A stretch of 64,000 bases of DNA from Lysobacterales bacterium (lineage in GTDB: Bacteria; Pseudomonadota; Gammaproteobacteria; Xanthomonadales; SZUA-5): the NCBI GenBank assembly GCA_022844135.1, contig JALHMG010000018.1, forward strand, positions 1 to 64,000, written 5' to 3'. Made by a program: the position numbers and the translations under genes. Position 1 is the first letter of the stretch; each line of letters opens with the position of its first letter. The notes beneath the pieces were generated by a model. It saw only the letters and a list, made by a program, of their open reading frames with translations. It was not told the origin of the DNA and did not search any database. Positions 9,917-18,619 of the stretch are shown one piece after another.

Positions 9917-10346
9917 CGGCGCCGCGCTCGCTCATCGCGAACGAATCGACCACTTCAAACGCGGGGCGAAAAACAGGCATTAGAACCAGCTGAGCTATGC
10001 GCTCGCCAGGCTCGATGGTATACGCGCTTGAGCTGCGATTCCAACAGCACAGCATCAGCGGCCCCTGGTAATCGGAATCGATGAGACCCACCAGGTTGCC
10101 CAGCACGACACCATGTTTGCTGCCCAGTCCCGAACGCGGCAATACCACCGCGGCGACCGAGGGATCGCCAATATGGATCGCAACGCCGCTCGACACGATT
10201 TGGCTGGCGCCGGCCTCCAGCGTTAACGGCGCGTCCAGGCATGCGCGTAAATCCATGCCTGCAGAGTGCGCAGTCGCGTAGCTCGGCAGCGGCCATTGGC
10301 TGCCGATGCGTGGATCGAGAATGCGTACTTGCAATCGATCAAACAT
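9888..10346 (-). CDS. dut: dUTP diphosphatase (dUTPase)
   Basis: Dut hydrolyses dUTP to dUMP and pyrophosphate, keeping uracil out of DNA and supplying thymidylate synthesis. The 152-residue product carries the five trimeric-dUTPase motifs in order: [35 protein letters not shown], and the C-terminal P-loop-like [11 protein letters not shown]. The start at 10346 is supported by a GGAGG six bases upstream and by a length equal to the E. coli enzyme (151 residues); the longer open frame overlaps coaBC in a different frame. The start overlaps the coaBC stop by 8 bases, which indicates translational coupling. Confidence 0.96.
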   Translation of the reverse strand: MFDRLQVRILDPRIGSQWPLPSYATAHSAGMDLRACLDAPLTLEAGASQIVSSGVAIHIGDPSVAAVVLPRSGLGSKHGVVLGNLVGLIDSDYQGPLMLCCWNRSSSAYTIEPGERIAQLVLMPVFRPAFEVVDSFAMSERGAGGFGHTGKS

Positions 10347-11511
10347 GGGGCCTCCGAACTTGAGGCGCCAGCCATTCGACCACGGCACGCGCCAGTTGCA
10401 ATTTGGGTTGTCGATCGAAGCGCCGCTCGCCGTCGGCGCTGATGGCAATCAAGGCATTGTCCTCGTGATCGAAGACGCCGTTGCTGACGTCGTTCGCCAA
10501 AATCACGTCTGCGCCTTTGGCCAAACGCTTGTCGCGCGCATGCTCCAACAACCGCTCGGTCTCGGCGGCAAAGCCAACGACGAAAGGGCGCGCTTGCAAA
10601 AGCGCCACCGACGTCAGGATATCCGGATTGCGCACCAGCTTTAGCTCCAGCGAATCGCTGGTCTTTTTGATTTTTTGCCCGGCGATCGACGCTGGTCGGA
10701 AGTCGGCGATCGCCGCAGCTCCAACATACACGTCGCATGCGGCGCAGGCAGAAAGCACCGCATCGGCCATCTGCGCAGCGCTCCGAACGTCGGTGCGTTC
10801 GACGCCTGCGGGGGTTTCCAACGCCACCGGACCACTGACCAGCGTCACGCGGGCGCCAGCTTCGGCGGCGGCCTGCGCTATCGCAAAGCCCATTTTCCCG
10901 CTACTGCGATTGCCGATAAACCGAACCGGATCGATATCCTCGAACGTGGGTCCGGCGCTGACCACCCAATGCTGGCCTGTCAGCGTTTGTTGCGGCCGCA
11001 GCGCGAGCAGAATCTCCTCCGGCTCCAACATGCGACCCGGCCCCACGTCGCCGCAGGCCTGATCGCCGATGCCGGGGCCAAGAATGCGAACACCGCGGGC
11101 ACGTAGTGCACGGAGATTGTCCTGTGTCGCCGGATGGCGCCACATTTGCTGGTTCATTGCCGGCGCCAATGCCAGCGGCGCCGCACTGGCGAGAACCAGT
11201 GTGGTCAACAAATCATCGGCCAGCCCATGCGCGAGACGCGCCATCAAACTGGCCGTGGCGGGGGCGATGAGGATCTGCTCGGCCCATCGGGCCAGTTCGA
11301 TATGGCCCATCGCAGCTTCGGCCGCCTCATCCCATAACGAATCCCGCACTGGATGGCCGGTGACAGCTTGCAGGCTCGTCGGTGCGACGAATTGGCGGGC
11401 GGCATCGGTGAGAACGCAGCGCACCGAGTGGCCGCGCTGCGTGGCGCGCCGCGCCAGTTCCACGGTCTTGTACGCTGCAATTCCGCCGCTGATCCCGAGC
11501 AACAAGCGCAT
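10339..11511 (-). CDS. coaBC: Bifunctional phosphopantothenoylcysteine decarboxylase / phosphopantothenate-cysteine ligase
   Basis: CoaBC performs two steps of coenzyme A synthesis: CTP-dependent joining of 4'-phosphopantothenate and cysteine, then FMN-dependent decarboxylation. The 390-residue protein begins with the flavoprotein CoaC domain ([16 protein letters not shown], then [15 protein letters not shown]). It continues with the CoaB domain ([23 protein letters not shown]-binding region, [18 protein letters not shown], then FAAET). Length is typical. It heads the coaBC-dut-algC transcription unit and is divergent from radC, the arrangement also seen in pseudomonads. Confidence 0.97.
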   Translation of the reverse strand: MRLLLGISGGIAAYKTVELARRATQRGHSVRCVLTDAARQFVAPTSLQAVTGHPVRDSLWDEAAEAAMGHIELARWAEQILIAPATASLMARLAHGLADDLLTTLVLASAAPLALAPAMNQQMWRHPATQDNLRALRARGVRILGPGIGDQACGDVGPGRMLEPEEILLALRPQQTLTGQHWVVSAGPTFEDIDPVRFIGNRSSGKMGFAIAQAAAEAGARVTLVSGPVALETPAGVERTDVRSAAQMADAVLSACAACDVYVGAAAIADFRPASIAGQKIKKTSDSLELKLVRNPDILTSVALLQARPFVVGFAAETERLLEHARDKRLAKGADVILANDVSNGVFDHEDNALIAISADGERRFDRQPKLQLARAVVEWLAPQVRRPHV

Positions 11512-11512
11512 T

Positions 11513-11530
11513 TGTCAGAATTTTCCGACA
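11513..11530. promoter_or_regulatory. Imperfect inverted repeat abutting the coaBC start, possible operator
   Basis: TGTCAGAA-TT-TTCCGACA is an 8-bp inverted repeat with one mismatch. It lies directly against the coaBC start codon in the 122-base divergent gap with radC. The position is compatible with an operator or a leader RNA structure. I know of no regulator with this exact site. Confidence 0.3.
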
Positions 11531-11633
11531 ACACAATGCGCGTAAAGACTACCGGAAAATGCGTGCAGGCCGGTCAGTGCAAAAAAGCAGACGGTTTAGG
11601 CTGGGTTTCCATTTTGCGGATCGCACCCAACCT

Positions 11634-12365
11634 ATGAACAGCACGACGCAATCGACCTCGCCACCTCTGTCCGAACCTGCAGGAAGCGAGCATTTTTCGA
11701 TACACCAGTGGCCGGCCGATGAACGCCCGCGCGAGCGACTTCTCGCCAACGGGGCCTCCCGGCTTTCCGATGCCGAATTGCTGGCGCTACTGCTCGGCAC
11801 GGGAACGCGTGGCCGTAGCGCTGTCGACTGCGCGCGTCGCTGGTTGGCCTTGGGCGAGCTGCGCGAGGCCTTGTCGCGACCCTTGCACGAGTTGCCCAGA
11901 GATCTTGGCGTGGGGCCGGCCAAATGGGCAACGGTGCAGGCAGCGCTGGAGCTGGGTCGGCGTCTGGAAACTGCATCTCTACGGCGCGGCCGGGCGCTGC
12001 GCACGCCTGGCGATGCACAGGGCGCGCTACGGGCTCATCTCGCTGGTCTCGACCATGAAGTGTTCGCAGCCATTTTTCTCGATGCCCGCCACCGGGTGTT
12101 GGCGCAGGAAAACCTTTTTCGCGGCGGCGTTTCGCACGCATCGGTTTACGTCGGCGAAGTGGTCAAGCGCGCGCTCACGATGCGTGCCTCGGCCATGATC
12201 GTTGCGCACAACCACCCCACCGGCATTGCCGAGCCCAGCGATTCCGATATCGATCTGACGCAACGGTTGCGCGCGGCGCTGGCGCTGGTGGATGTGCGAC
12301 TGCTCGATCACGTCATCGTCGGCGCAAACGATCCATTCTCCTTTGCCGAAAACGGTCTGCTCTAG
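11634..12365 (+). CDS. radC: RadC/MPN-family JAB-domain protein
   Basis: The 243-residue protein has an N-terminal helix-hairpin-helix-like region (LSDAELLALLLGTGT) and a C-terminal RadC JAB/MPN metalloprotease-fold domain with HNHPTGIAEPSDSD, matching the HxHPxG-x(n)-SxxD zinc site. The common HNHPSG appears here as HNHPTG, a conservative change. The cellular function is unresolved; an early DNA-repair role was withdrawn for E. coli. The ATG at 11634 is chosen because the upstream in-frame codons give a basic sequence unlike RadC. It is transcribed away from coaBC, as in many gammaproteobacteria. Confidence 0.93.
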   Translation: MNSTTQSTSPPLSEPAGSEHFSIHQWPADERPRERLLANGASRLSDAELLALLLGTGTRGRSAVDCARRWLALGELREALSRPLHELPRDLGVGPAKWATVQAALELGRRLETASLRRGRALRTPGDAQGALRAHLAGLDHEVFAAIFLDARHRVLAQENLFRGGVSHASVYVGEVVKRALTMRASAMIVAHNHPTGIAEPSDSDIDLTQRLRAALALVDVRLLDHVIVGANDPFSFAENGLL

Positions 12366-12414
12366 CCAGGCCAGGATGCAAGGCTGCCCCACAGCGAACG
12401 CAAGTCCTATACTG

Positions 12415-13503
12415 ATGAACAATTCATCGCATCGCGCCCAAATGGTTGTGGATTTCGCCACCGCGTTCCTTTCGCTCGACGACGAGTTCCCGCCAGATGC
12501 TTGCGAGCGTGCTCGCGCATCCCTGGAGGAAGCTGTGGCGGAGTTGCGCCAGCGTCGTCCGGATCTGTTTGCGGTCATGAACGAGGTTGGTCAAGCGTAC
12601 CTGGCTGCTTTCGGCCGGGAATACGCGCCGCTATTGCAGCGGACCTTCGACGCCCTGGCCTTGAGCTTCGTGCGGATGGCCACCAGGCACGGTACCTGGG
12701 GCGACGACCTGCACGAGTACCACAACGAGCATCATTCCTTGGAACTGCTCAACGGGCGCCTGGCGCGGATTAGATTGCAGCTTGGCTGGCGAGCGCTCGA
12801 CGTACGCGAGTGGCTGCTGCTGGCGCTATTCGCCACCTGTCACGATCTGCGTCAACGCGAACCGGTGGCGTTTTGGTGGGATATCGGCGCCAACGAGCGC
12901 GCCAGCATCGCCGAGACCTTTCGCATTCTCGATCGCGTCGGCTTTTCGCGCGTCCAGGACCGCGAGTTTTACGTCACGCTCGGATTGATGATTGCCGGAT
13001 CCACTTTCGATGCGCGCCCGGCTGCCCCGAATCCGTTCAATACCGCGGAAGTGGCATCTTCTGGCGGTTCTCTAGCACCCAAACTGGTCGCCCAACTGGG
13101 CAGCGCCAGACCCAACGATGCGCTGCAGCGACGTACACAAATGATGCTGATCGCTGCCGATCTGGACACCGCCAATGTTGGCGAACCGTTTGCGTCACTG
13201 GCCGGCAGCGCAGTTCGACTGGTCCAGGAGCGCGAGAAGCGGGCGGGACGCGCACTGAACGCCAGCGAATCGGCCCGTCCGGTTTTCGAATTCCTCACGG
13301 ACGGTCAGGAGCGCTATTTCTTCGAGTTGCACCGCTTCGTCTCCGCACTCGGCACAGAAGTCTTCGGCGCAGCCAAGCGCAGCAACGAGTCGCGCGTTCG
13401 CGAGCAATCGAGGCGTATGCGCGAGCGCTTTCCGCAAGGCACACTGCCCGGTCAGACCGGGCAGCAGGTCATCGACGCTTTTCTCGAGTTTGCGGCTCTG
13501 TAG
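12415..13503 (+). CDS. HD-domain-like protein, putative phosphohydrolase
   Basis: The 362-residue soluble protein contains His-rich and HD signatures: EYHNEHHSLELL (about 102-113), ATCHDLRQ (HD at about 143-144) and a later AADLDTANVG. Their spacing recalls the metal ligands of HD phosphohydrolases, where the substrate could be a cyclic dinucleotide or other nucleotide. I cannot place it in a named subfamily, and it lacks the HD-GYP signature. The start is uncertain: ATG at 12415 is preferred, with ATG at 12376 (just after the radC stop) or 12442 also possible. The 3' end overlaps the convergent polymerase gene by 35 bases. Confidence 0.65.
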   Translation: MNNSSHRAQMVVDFATAFLSLDDEFPPDACERARASLEEAVAELRQRRPDLFAVMNEVGQAYLAAFGREYAPLLQRTFDALALSFVRMATRHGTWGDDLHEYHNEHHSLELLNGRLARIRLQLGWRALDVREWLLLALFATCHDLRQREPVAFWWDIGANERASIAETFRILDRVGFSRVQDREFYVTLGLMIAGSTFDARPAAPNPFNTAEVASSGGSLAPKLVAQLGSARPNDALQRRTQMMLIAADLDTANVGEPFASLAGSAVRLVQEREKRAGRALNASESARPVFEFLTDGQERYFFELHRFVSALGTEVFGAAKRSNESRVREQSRRMRERFPQGTLPGQTGQQVIDAFLEFAAL

Positions 13504-14857
13504 CGGGCGCAACCAGCACTACCAGCAGCCACGCAAAAACCACCGATAACGCCGTCGTACGCAACGGATAGTCAAAAAAACTGTGCGCCAAGAGCAGGCA
13601 CAATGCCAGGAAGGCGCCCGCTCGGAAAACCTGTTCGCTATGCACGTCGCGCCAGCGGACGGAGGCCCCCAAACGCCTCAGAAAACTGGCGAACCAAAGG
13701 AGCAAAACGACAAAGATTACGCCAGCATCGACCAGCAACTCGAGATAGTCGTTGTGTGCGTGATTCACGTACAGCGACGTGACCTTTTCCAACGGCTCGA
13801 AGGCTGCATAGGCGGCAGGATAAGTGCCGATGCCGGAGCCCAGAAACCCGAAATGTGCCGCAAGACCGAGCGACGACGGCGCTACGTTCCACCGCAAGTC
13901 GCTGCCGCCCAAAGTGGTCAAGCGATCGGCAATTGCAAGAAACCCGAACTGAAACGCGACCAATGAGGCGAGCACACTGAACCCAATGAGCCACGACCAG
14001 AACTTCGGCTGCTCACGGCGCTGAAGGCTCGCCAGCAGCAGCATCGCCGCGACTCCGAATCCGGCAAAGAGAAATCCCGCCCGCGATCTCGACAACACAA
14101 TGCCGAGGAGCAGGATGCTGCCGAGCAGAAGGCAAGCACCAATCCACAAGTGATTATCGATCGATCGGCGCAACGGCACGATTGGCGCTCGCGCGTAAGT
14201 CAACGCCATCATCAGAGCAACCACCATCAACGCCGCATAGTGATTGCGATTGGCGAACAAACCTACGGCATCGTGTGGATTGGTCGGCAAATACGGGCGT
14301 AACGGACTGTGCGGACCTCCAGCGACTTGCGCAATGCCGATCGGCACCATCAACAATGCTGCTGGCAGCACCAGCAGTCCAATCTGGCGCAGTTGTGACA
14401 GCCTCAACTGCACACCCAGGGCGACGACCGCCAGGGCGGGCAGCAACGACCGGAATGCCGCAAGCGACGCGGCTGGATCAAGCGAAAACGGTTGCCAGAA
14501 GGACTGAACCCCCGCAGCAGATTGTGCCGCGAAAATCTCCGATCGACCGGGCAGCCAGGACCAGAAGAAGTACGGCATCGGGACAACTTGCAGTAAAGGC
14601 ACGAGCGCGACCGTGCCGGCAATCCAGATCAGTTGCCGACGCTCAGTGCTCAGCTGTTCGAGACGAAGCTTGCTCAACGCCAACAACAGGGCAGCAATCG
14701 CCAGCGCCTGGAGAAACAGATCGGTGAACAAATCGTTCTTCGTGCCGCCACCGAACAAAAGCGCAGCACAAGCGATGAGCCACAAGGCGCCAAATCCCGC
14801 CACGCCAAGGTGCGAAATGCGATGGGCCGCATCGTGCGGCCCATCAAGCGTTCCCAT
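13469..14857 (-). CDS. O-antigen ligase/polymerase family membrane protein (Wzy/WaaL-like)
   Basis: About ten hydrophobic helices span this 462-residue protein. Near the C-terminus a loop carries VNHAHNDYLELLVDAG, the His/Asn signature of the Wzy_C (O-antigen ligase) superfamily in which a periplasmic loop transfers glycan chains. As the last gene of the exopolysaccharide operon it is the best candidate for the polymerase. The start at 14857 lies 11 bases after the FecR-like gene; the open frame extends upstream to 14965, but that part overlaps the neighbour and is hydrophilic. Confidence 0.85.
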   Translation of the reverse strand: MGTLDGPHDAAHRISHLGVAGFGALWLIACAALLFGGGTKNDLFTDLFLQALAIAALLLALSKLRLEQLSTERRQLIWIAGTVALVPLLQVVPMPYFFWSWLPGRSEIFAAQSAAGVQSFWQPFSLDPAASLAAFRSLLPALAVVALGVQLRLSQLRQIGLLVLPAALLMVPIGIAQVAGGPHSPLRPYLPTNPHDAVGLFANRNHYAALMVVALMMALTYARAPIVPLRRSIDNHLWIGACLLLGSILLLGIVLSRSRAGFLFAGFGVAAMLLLASLQRREQPKFWSWLIGFSVLASLVAFQFGFLAIADRLTTLGGSDLRWNVAPSSLGLAAHFGFLGSGIGTYPAAYAAFEPLEKVTSLYVNHAHNDYLELLVDAGVIFVVLLLWFASFLRRLGASVRWRDVHSEQVFRAGAFLALCLLLAHSFFDYPLRTTALSVVFAWLLVVLVAPATEPQTREKRR

Positions 14858-14868
14858 GTCGCGACCGG

Positions 14869-15609
14869 TCACGGACTCGGAATGTCGCGGCGACGATTTT
14901 CTGCTGTCACGCAAAGCCCAGCAGCGGCGGCAGACGAGGCCCACCAAACGCCGGGCGAGAAGCAAGGCGAGTTATGCGGCACGGTAAATGTCTCGCCGTC
15001 CTTCGCTTCGATTTCGTCGGTGCAACCATCATCGTAACGCACCAGAATCTTGGCGCCGTCCTTCAAATCGATTCGTTGACCGGCCTTCAGACGCGTACCG
15101 AGACCGATCGGCTCGCCATTAGTGGTGACCGACCCTTCCGATTGCTCCAACGCAGCTGCGAACTCCGAGTAGTCGGTTTCGCGATTGTGGGCAGCCGTCA
15201 GGAGCCCCGCCCCTGCCGCCAATCCAACGGCCGCCAGGGTTCGCGAGTTGTCGGACTTGTTGGCATGCGCAGCACCGCAGGCGACGCCCGCGGCGGCCGG
15301 CGCGGACCACCACAACATGGAGCATGGTGAGCGCCCAGGGATCGAGTACAGCTCTTCGGAATCGAGAGCGATATCGCAACCATCGTTGAACACCAACATG
15401 GCCTTGGCGCCCTCGGTGACCAGCACTTCCTGGTCCGACCTGACCTGTTGTCCCTCAACCACGGGCACCGATTCCTCGCCCTGCTTCAGCAGCACGGTAC
15501 CCACAACATCCTGCAGCGTTCCGATGATTTCGCCTTCCTGCGCCATTGCCGAGGAGGACAGCACCAATGCCACTGCCATCGCGCAAAGGCTACGACGTCC
15601 TGATTTCAT
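14869..15609 (-). CDS. Secreted FecR-like protein with a duplicated domain
   Basis: The ATG at 15609 follows AGGGGGA and opens a Sec signal peptide ending ...SSSAMA before QEGE. The mature protein contains two related modules: one with VLLKQGEESVPVVEGQQV and FNDGCDIALDSEE, the other with GSVTTNGEPIGLGTRLKAGQ and YDDGCTDEIEAKDGE. Each ends in a Cys-containing hydrophobic hairpin (about SMLWWSAPAAAGVACG and SPGVWWASSAAAAGLCV). The first halves resemble FecR periplasmic domains, which sense or bind ligands in iron signalling and in exopolysaccharide loci. Here it sits between the TPR protein and the polymerase, so a periplasmic role in polysaccharide assembly is likely. The internal duplication is clear from the sequence; function is inference. 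Confidence 0.68.
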   Translation of the reverse strand: MKSGRRSLCAMAVALVLSSSAMAQEGEIIGTLQDVVGTVLLKQGEESVPVVEGQQVRSDQEVLVTEGAKAMLVFNDGCDIALDSEELYSIPGRSPCSMLWWSAPAAAGVACGAAHANKSDNSRTLAAVGLAAGAGLLTAAHNRETDYSEFAAALEQSEGSVTTNGEPIGLGTRLKAGQRIDLKDGAKILVRYDDGCTDEIEAKDGETFTVPHNSPCFSPGVWWASSAAAAGLCVTAENRRRDIPSP

Positions 15610-15730
15610 TCGGTCCCCCTCAAAATTCAACGCTAAAGCAAGACTAACGCAGCCCAGCTTGCAAGCTCAAGCGATGACCGCATCGCAGACCGCCTTTTGG
15701 CCATTTCTTGACGAATTGCCAAGACTGGGT

Positions 15731-16924
15731 TCATTGACCGGGCAGTTCTTCCATAGAAGACAGCTCGAACTCATCGAACTCGATCCACCCGTTCAAGTGC
15801 TGCTCGGCCGCGATTCGCGCATACACTTCGAGCTTCAGCGTGCTCAGCAAACACGACTCATCGACCAACACCGGCATCGAGAAGCGACGCCACGGCGTCT
15901 TGCCGGCGAACAACTCGCTGTGTTGCTGACCGCTCGGGCACTGCAGAGTCCAGCGCAGACCATGCGCTGCCTCCAGATCCGATCGTACTTCGCCCCTCAA
16001 CAGATATTGGCCTGGCGACAGCAGTAGCGTGCTCCGTACGCCATCGAAACGGATTCGTTGATTGTGGAAATCGATTCGCAGAACCGACTTGCCGTCCGCG
16101 ACTCTGGGCAATTGGATATCGGTACCCGGCGGCTGCTCGATTTGCCAATCCAGCAGACGATAAGGCCCGACGGCATCGAAGCCGCCGTTGTTCAACAATG
16201 CGGGATCGCGATCGAACTCCTTGAGCCAATCGCGCAGGGCTGGCGCTTCTTGGGCATTGTAGAGTCGAAATGCGTAGGCATTCACCTCGTCCACATTGAG
16301 CTCGCTCCCCGCGCGCCGCAGCGCGCGCACGAAGTCGCGCGCAGTCCTCGGATCAGGCATTTCGCGGAGCAATCGCGTTGTAAATTCAGAACGCCAGTCG
16401 GGATCGGCCGCCAGCCGCACAGCGACAGCATCGACGCCAGCGCGATTGGTAGCAACCGTTGCCATGATCGGAAACACATCGTTGCGCGTTTCAGGCTGAA
16501 AGCGCATCAGCCGGTCCAGGCGATCAAGCGCATCGTCGAGACGGCGTTCGCGCAACGCATGAATGCCCAGCCAGAACTGGGCGCCGCTATCGCGCGGCGT
16601 CAGCGCCGCCGCCCGGCGCATGTGCTCAAGCGCAATCTCGTTCCGTCCTGCACGTTCGGCCACGGCGCCCATCACGCGCCAAGCTTCGCCGCTATACGCA
16701 TTGGCATCGATTGCGCGCCGTGCGTAGCGCTCGGCGGACTCCAGTTCGCCAGCGCGCAAGTGTTGCTCAGCCAGGGCGGCCAGCGCTGTTGGCTGCAGCG
16801 AATACAGCGCAACTGCCCGTGTTGGCGACACTTGCGCCAGATAATCGGCATAGCCGCGAACGAAAACGATATATGCGAGGGCGCACCCTATTGCGGCAAG
16901 GATCAGGGTACGTGAGCGCAACAC
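15731..16924 (-). CDS. Membrane-anchored TPR protein of the exopolysaccharide operon
   Basis: This 397-residue protein starts with a single membrane helix (RTLILAAIGCALAYIVFV), then TPR units from about 45 to 140 (LAEQHLRAGELESAERYARRAI, VMGAVAERAGRNEIALEHM, WLGIHALRERRLDDAL). The C-terminal ~160 residues are beta-rich with LLSPGQYLLRGEVRSD, resembling a carbohydrate-binding-like sandwich. TPR proteins in such operons commonly scaffold the export machinery; here the TPRs are probably periplasmic. The start is GTG at 16924, 12 bases after the J-domain gene. A 121-base gap follows it before the FecR-like gene. Confidence 0.75.
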   Translation of the reverse strand: MLRSRTLILAAIGCALAYIVFVRGYADYLAQVSPTRAVALYSLQPTALAALAEQHLRAGELESAERYARRAIDANAYSGEAWRVMGAVAERAGRNEIALEHMRRAAALTPRDSGAQFWLGIHALRERRLDDALDRLDRLMRFQPETRNDVFPIMATVATNRAGVDAVAVRLAADPDWRSEFTTRLLREMPDPRTARDFVRALRRAGSELNVDEVNAYAFRLYNAQEAPALRDWLKEFDRDPALLNNGGFDAVGPYRLLDWQIEQPPGTDIQLPRVADGKSVLRIDFHNQRIRFDGVRSTLLLSPGQYLLRGEVRSDLEAAHGLRWTLQCPSGQQHSELFAGKTPWRRFSMPVLVDESCLLSTLKLEVYARIAAEQHLNGWIEFDEFELSSMEELPGQ

Positions 16925-16936
16925 GTTCGGCTTAGA

Positions 16937-18619
16937 TCAGCGGCTGAAATCGATGATCAACGTCGCCGCACCCTGAGATGCCAGCGACACGCGCATGCGG
17001 CCGGACTCGGTGATGGCCTTTTTCTGACCGTTCGGCACATACGTATCGCGAAAACTCGCCGATGCGACCGCCTGGTCGGAACGCATGTCGACATCGATCG
17101 TGCCGATTTCCAAAAAGCGCATCTCGGCACCCGCCATGCGCTCGCGCATGGCTCGCAGCGGTGCGGCGTCTGCTGCCCCGGCGGCGAACAGCCGATCGAA
17201 TCGTTGCCGATTGCCCGCAGAATACGCGGACGCAAACTCGCGCAAAGTCGACTGCACGGATGCGGCGCTCGGCGCCGGCGCTGCGGGCGGTGGCGGAACC
17301 ACGGCCGGCGGAACAATCGACGTCGCTGGTGCTGGCGCTGGTGCTGGCGCGGCGGGCACGACCACGGTTGCCGAAGAAAGCTCAACCGGCGCGGGCTCCG
17401 GTGGTTGCACGCGCGCAACGACCGCCGGAGCCGTCGGCCTGGGCGTGCGATCAGGCCTGGGCAATGGCGCCGGCTCCGGAGGCGCCAACGGCTTGGCGAC
17501 CGTCGGTGGCGCGATGTTGGATACCGCCAGCGTCGGTTCGGGCGACATGTCTGATGCCCGCTCAGCGCCGATATCGATGGCGACACGAGCGACCGTTAGG
17601 TCGGTCGGCTCGACAGCGACCGGCGCGACCGGTTCCGCCAGCGCAACGCTGGACGCCGGAGCAACCGGTGCGACGGCAACCATCGGCTCAGGCACCGGCT
17701 CGCTCGTCGACACAGAACCCGCGTCGATTGGATCGCGTGTGTCCGCCGCTGCAACAGCAGCAGCCGGCGGCGACGGCATAGCAGACGACTCGACCTCATC
17801 GCCGCGACCTGCCGCCTGCGGATCGCTGGCGGCTGACGACGGCGCGGTAAATTGAGCGGTCGTGGTATCTGTTGCAGCGCGCGCTTCGGTATCCGCCAGC
17901 AAGGAATTGTCGGACAGCGCCATGGATTCACTGCCGATGTCGTCCGTGAATTCTGTGGCAGCGTTGCTGGCATTGCTCACTGCCGACGGCGCCGCACGCG
18001 CCAACTCGCGCTCGTTGTCGACCTGAACCCAGTACATCAACCCCAAGGTAGCAACCGCGAGCGCCGCCAGACCGCCCAGAATCATCGCCGGCAAACGACG
18101 TACAGTCGATCCAGACAAGATTGGGCTCGCTGATTTCTGGGCGCGAATGGCGACCGGCCGCGGTGCGAAGCCGACAGGCGCGGGTGCCGGAGACGCAGCC
18201 GTGCGCTTGTCGTATTCGGCTCGCCGATCGGGGGTTTTGAGGTCCTGCCAGGCGGCATTCACGCGATCGGCGTAGACCACCTCCCAGCCATCCTGGTTGC
18301 GATCGGGATGCAGCCATTTCATCAGCCAACGATAGTTCTCGCGCAGGCGATCTTGCGTTGCGTCGCTACCGACGCCGAGAACGCGATAAGCATCCGAGTT
18401 GGGGGCAAACAGCAATTGCTGGAGGAAAAACACCGCAGCTTCGCGAATAGTGTCCGCAGGCGCGTCGAGCTGTTCGGCGGCAGCCTCGATGGTCGCGGAT
18501 TCGCCTGCTGCCGCCTTGATGACATCGAGCACCTCCGGCAGCGGGCGATCCCGCAGCTCGCCCAAGCGCGCCGGCTCGCGGAATGTCGCTAGCGCCAACT
18601 CGAGAGATGAGGCACTCAT
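16937..18619 (-). CDS. J-domain membrane protein with Pro/Ala-rich linker
   Basis: The 560-residue protein has an unusual order. An N-terminal helical region (1-65) precedes a J domain at about 78-140, with the diagnostic HPD in WLMKWLHPDRNQDG plus YRVLGVGSDATQDRLRENYR and a tyrosine-aspartate-lysine ending. A membrane helix follows near 178-196. Then comes a ~240-residue Pro/Ala/Val-rich linker, very likely periplasmic, and a C-terminal ~110-residue SnoaL/NTF2-like domain (FASAYSAGNRQRFDRLFAAG, SGRMRVSLAS). J domains stimulate Hsp70 ATPase, so the cytoplasmic part may recruit DnaK to the polysaccharide machinery. It overlaps the Wzc-like gene by 4 bases, so the two are coupled. The J domain is secure; the role is inference. 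Confidence 0.8.
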   Translation of the reverse strand: MSASSLELALATFREPARLGELRDRPLPEVLDVIKAAAGESATIEAAAEQLDAPADTIREAAVFFLQQLLFAPNSDAYRVLGVGSDATQDRLRENYRWLMKWLHPDRNQDGWEVVYADRVNAAWQDLKTPDRRAEYDKRTAASPAPAPVGFAPRPVAIRAQKSASPILSGSTVRRLPAMILGGLAALAVATLGLMYWVQVDNERELARAAPSAVSNASNAATEFTDDIGSESMALSDNSLLADTEARAATDTTTAQFTAPSSAASDPQAAGRGDEVESSAMPSPPAAAVAAADTRDPIDAGSVSTSEPVPEPMVAVAPVAPASSVALAEPVAPVAVEPTDLTVARVAIDIGAERASDMSPEPTLAVSNIAPPTVAKPLAPPEPAPLPRPDRTPRPTAPAVVARVQPPEPAPVELSSATVVVPAAPAPAPAPATSIVPPAVVPPPPAAPAPSAASVQSTLREFASAYSAGNRQRFDRLFAAGAADAAPLRAMRERMAGAEMRFLEIGTIDVDMRSDQAVASASFRDTYVPNGQKKAITESGRMRVSLASQGAATLIIDFSR

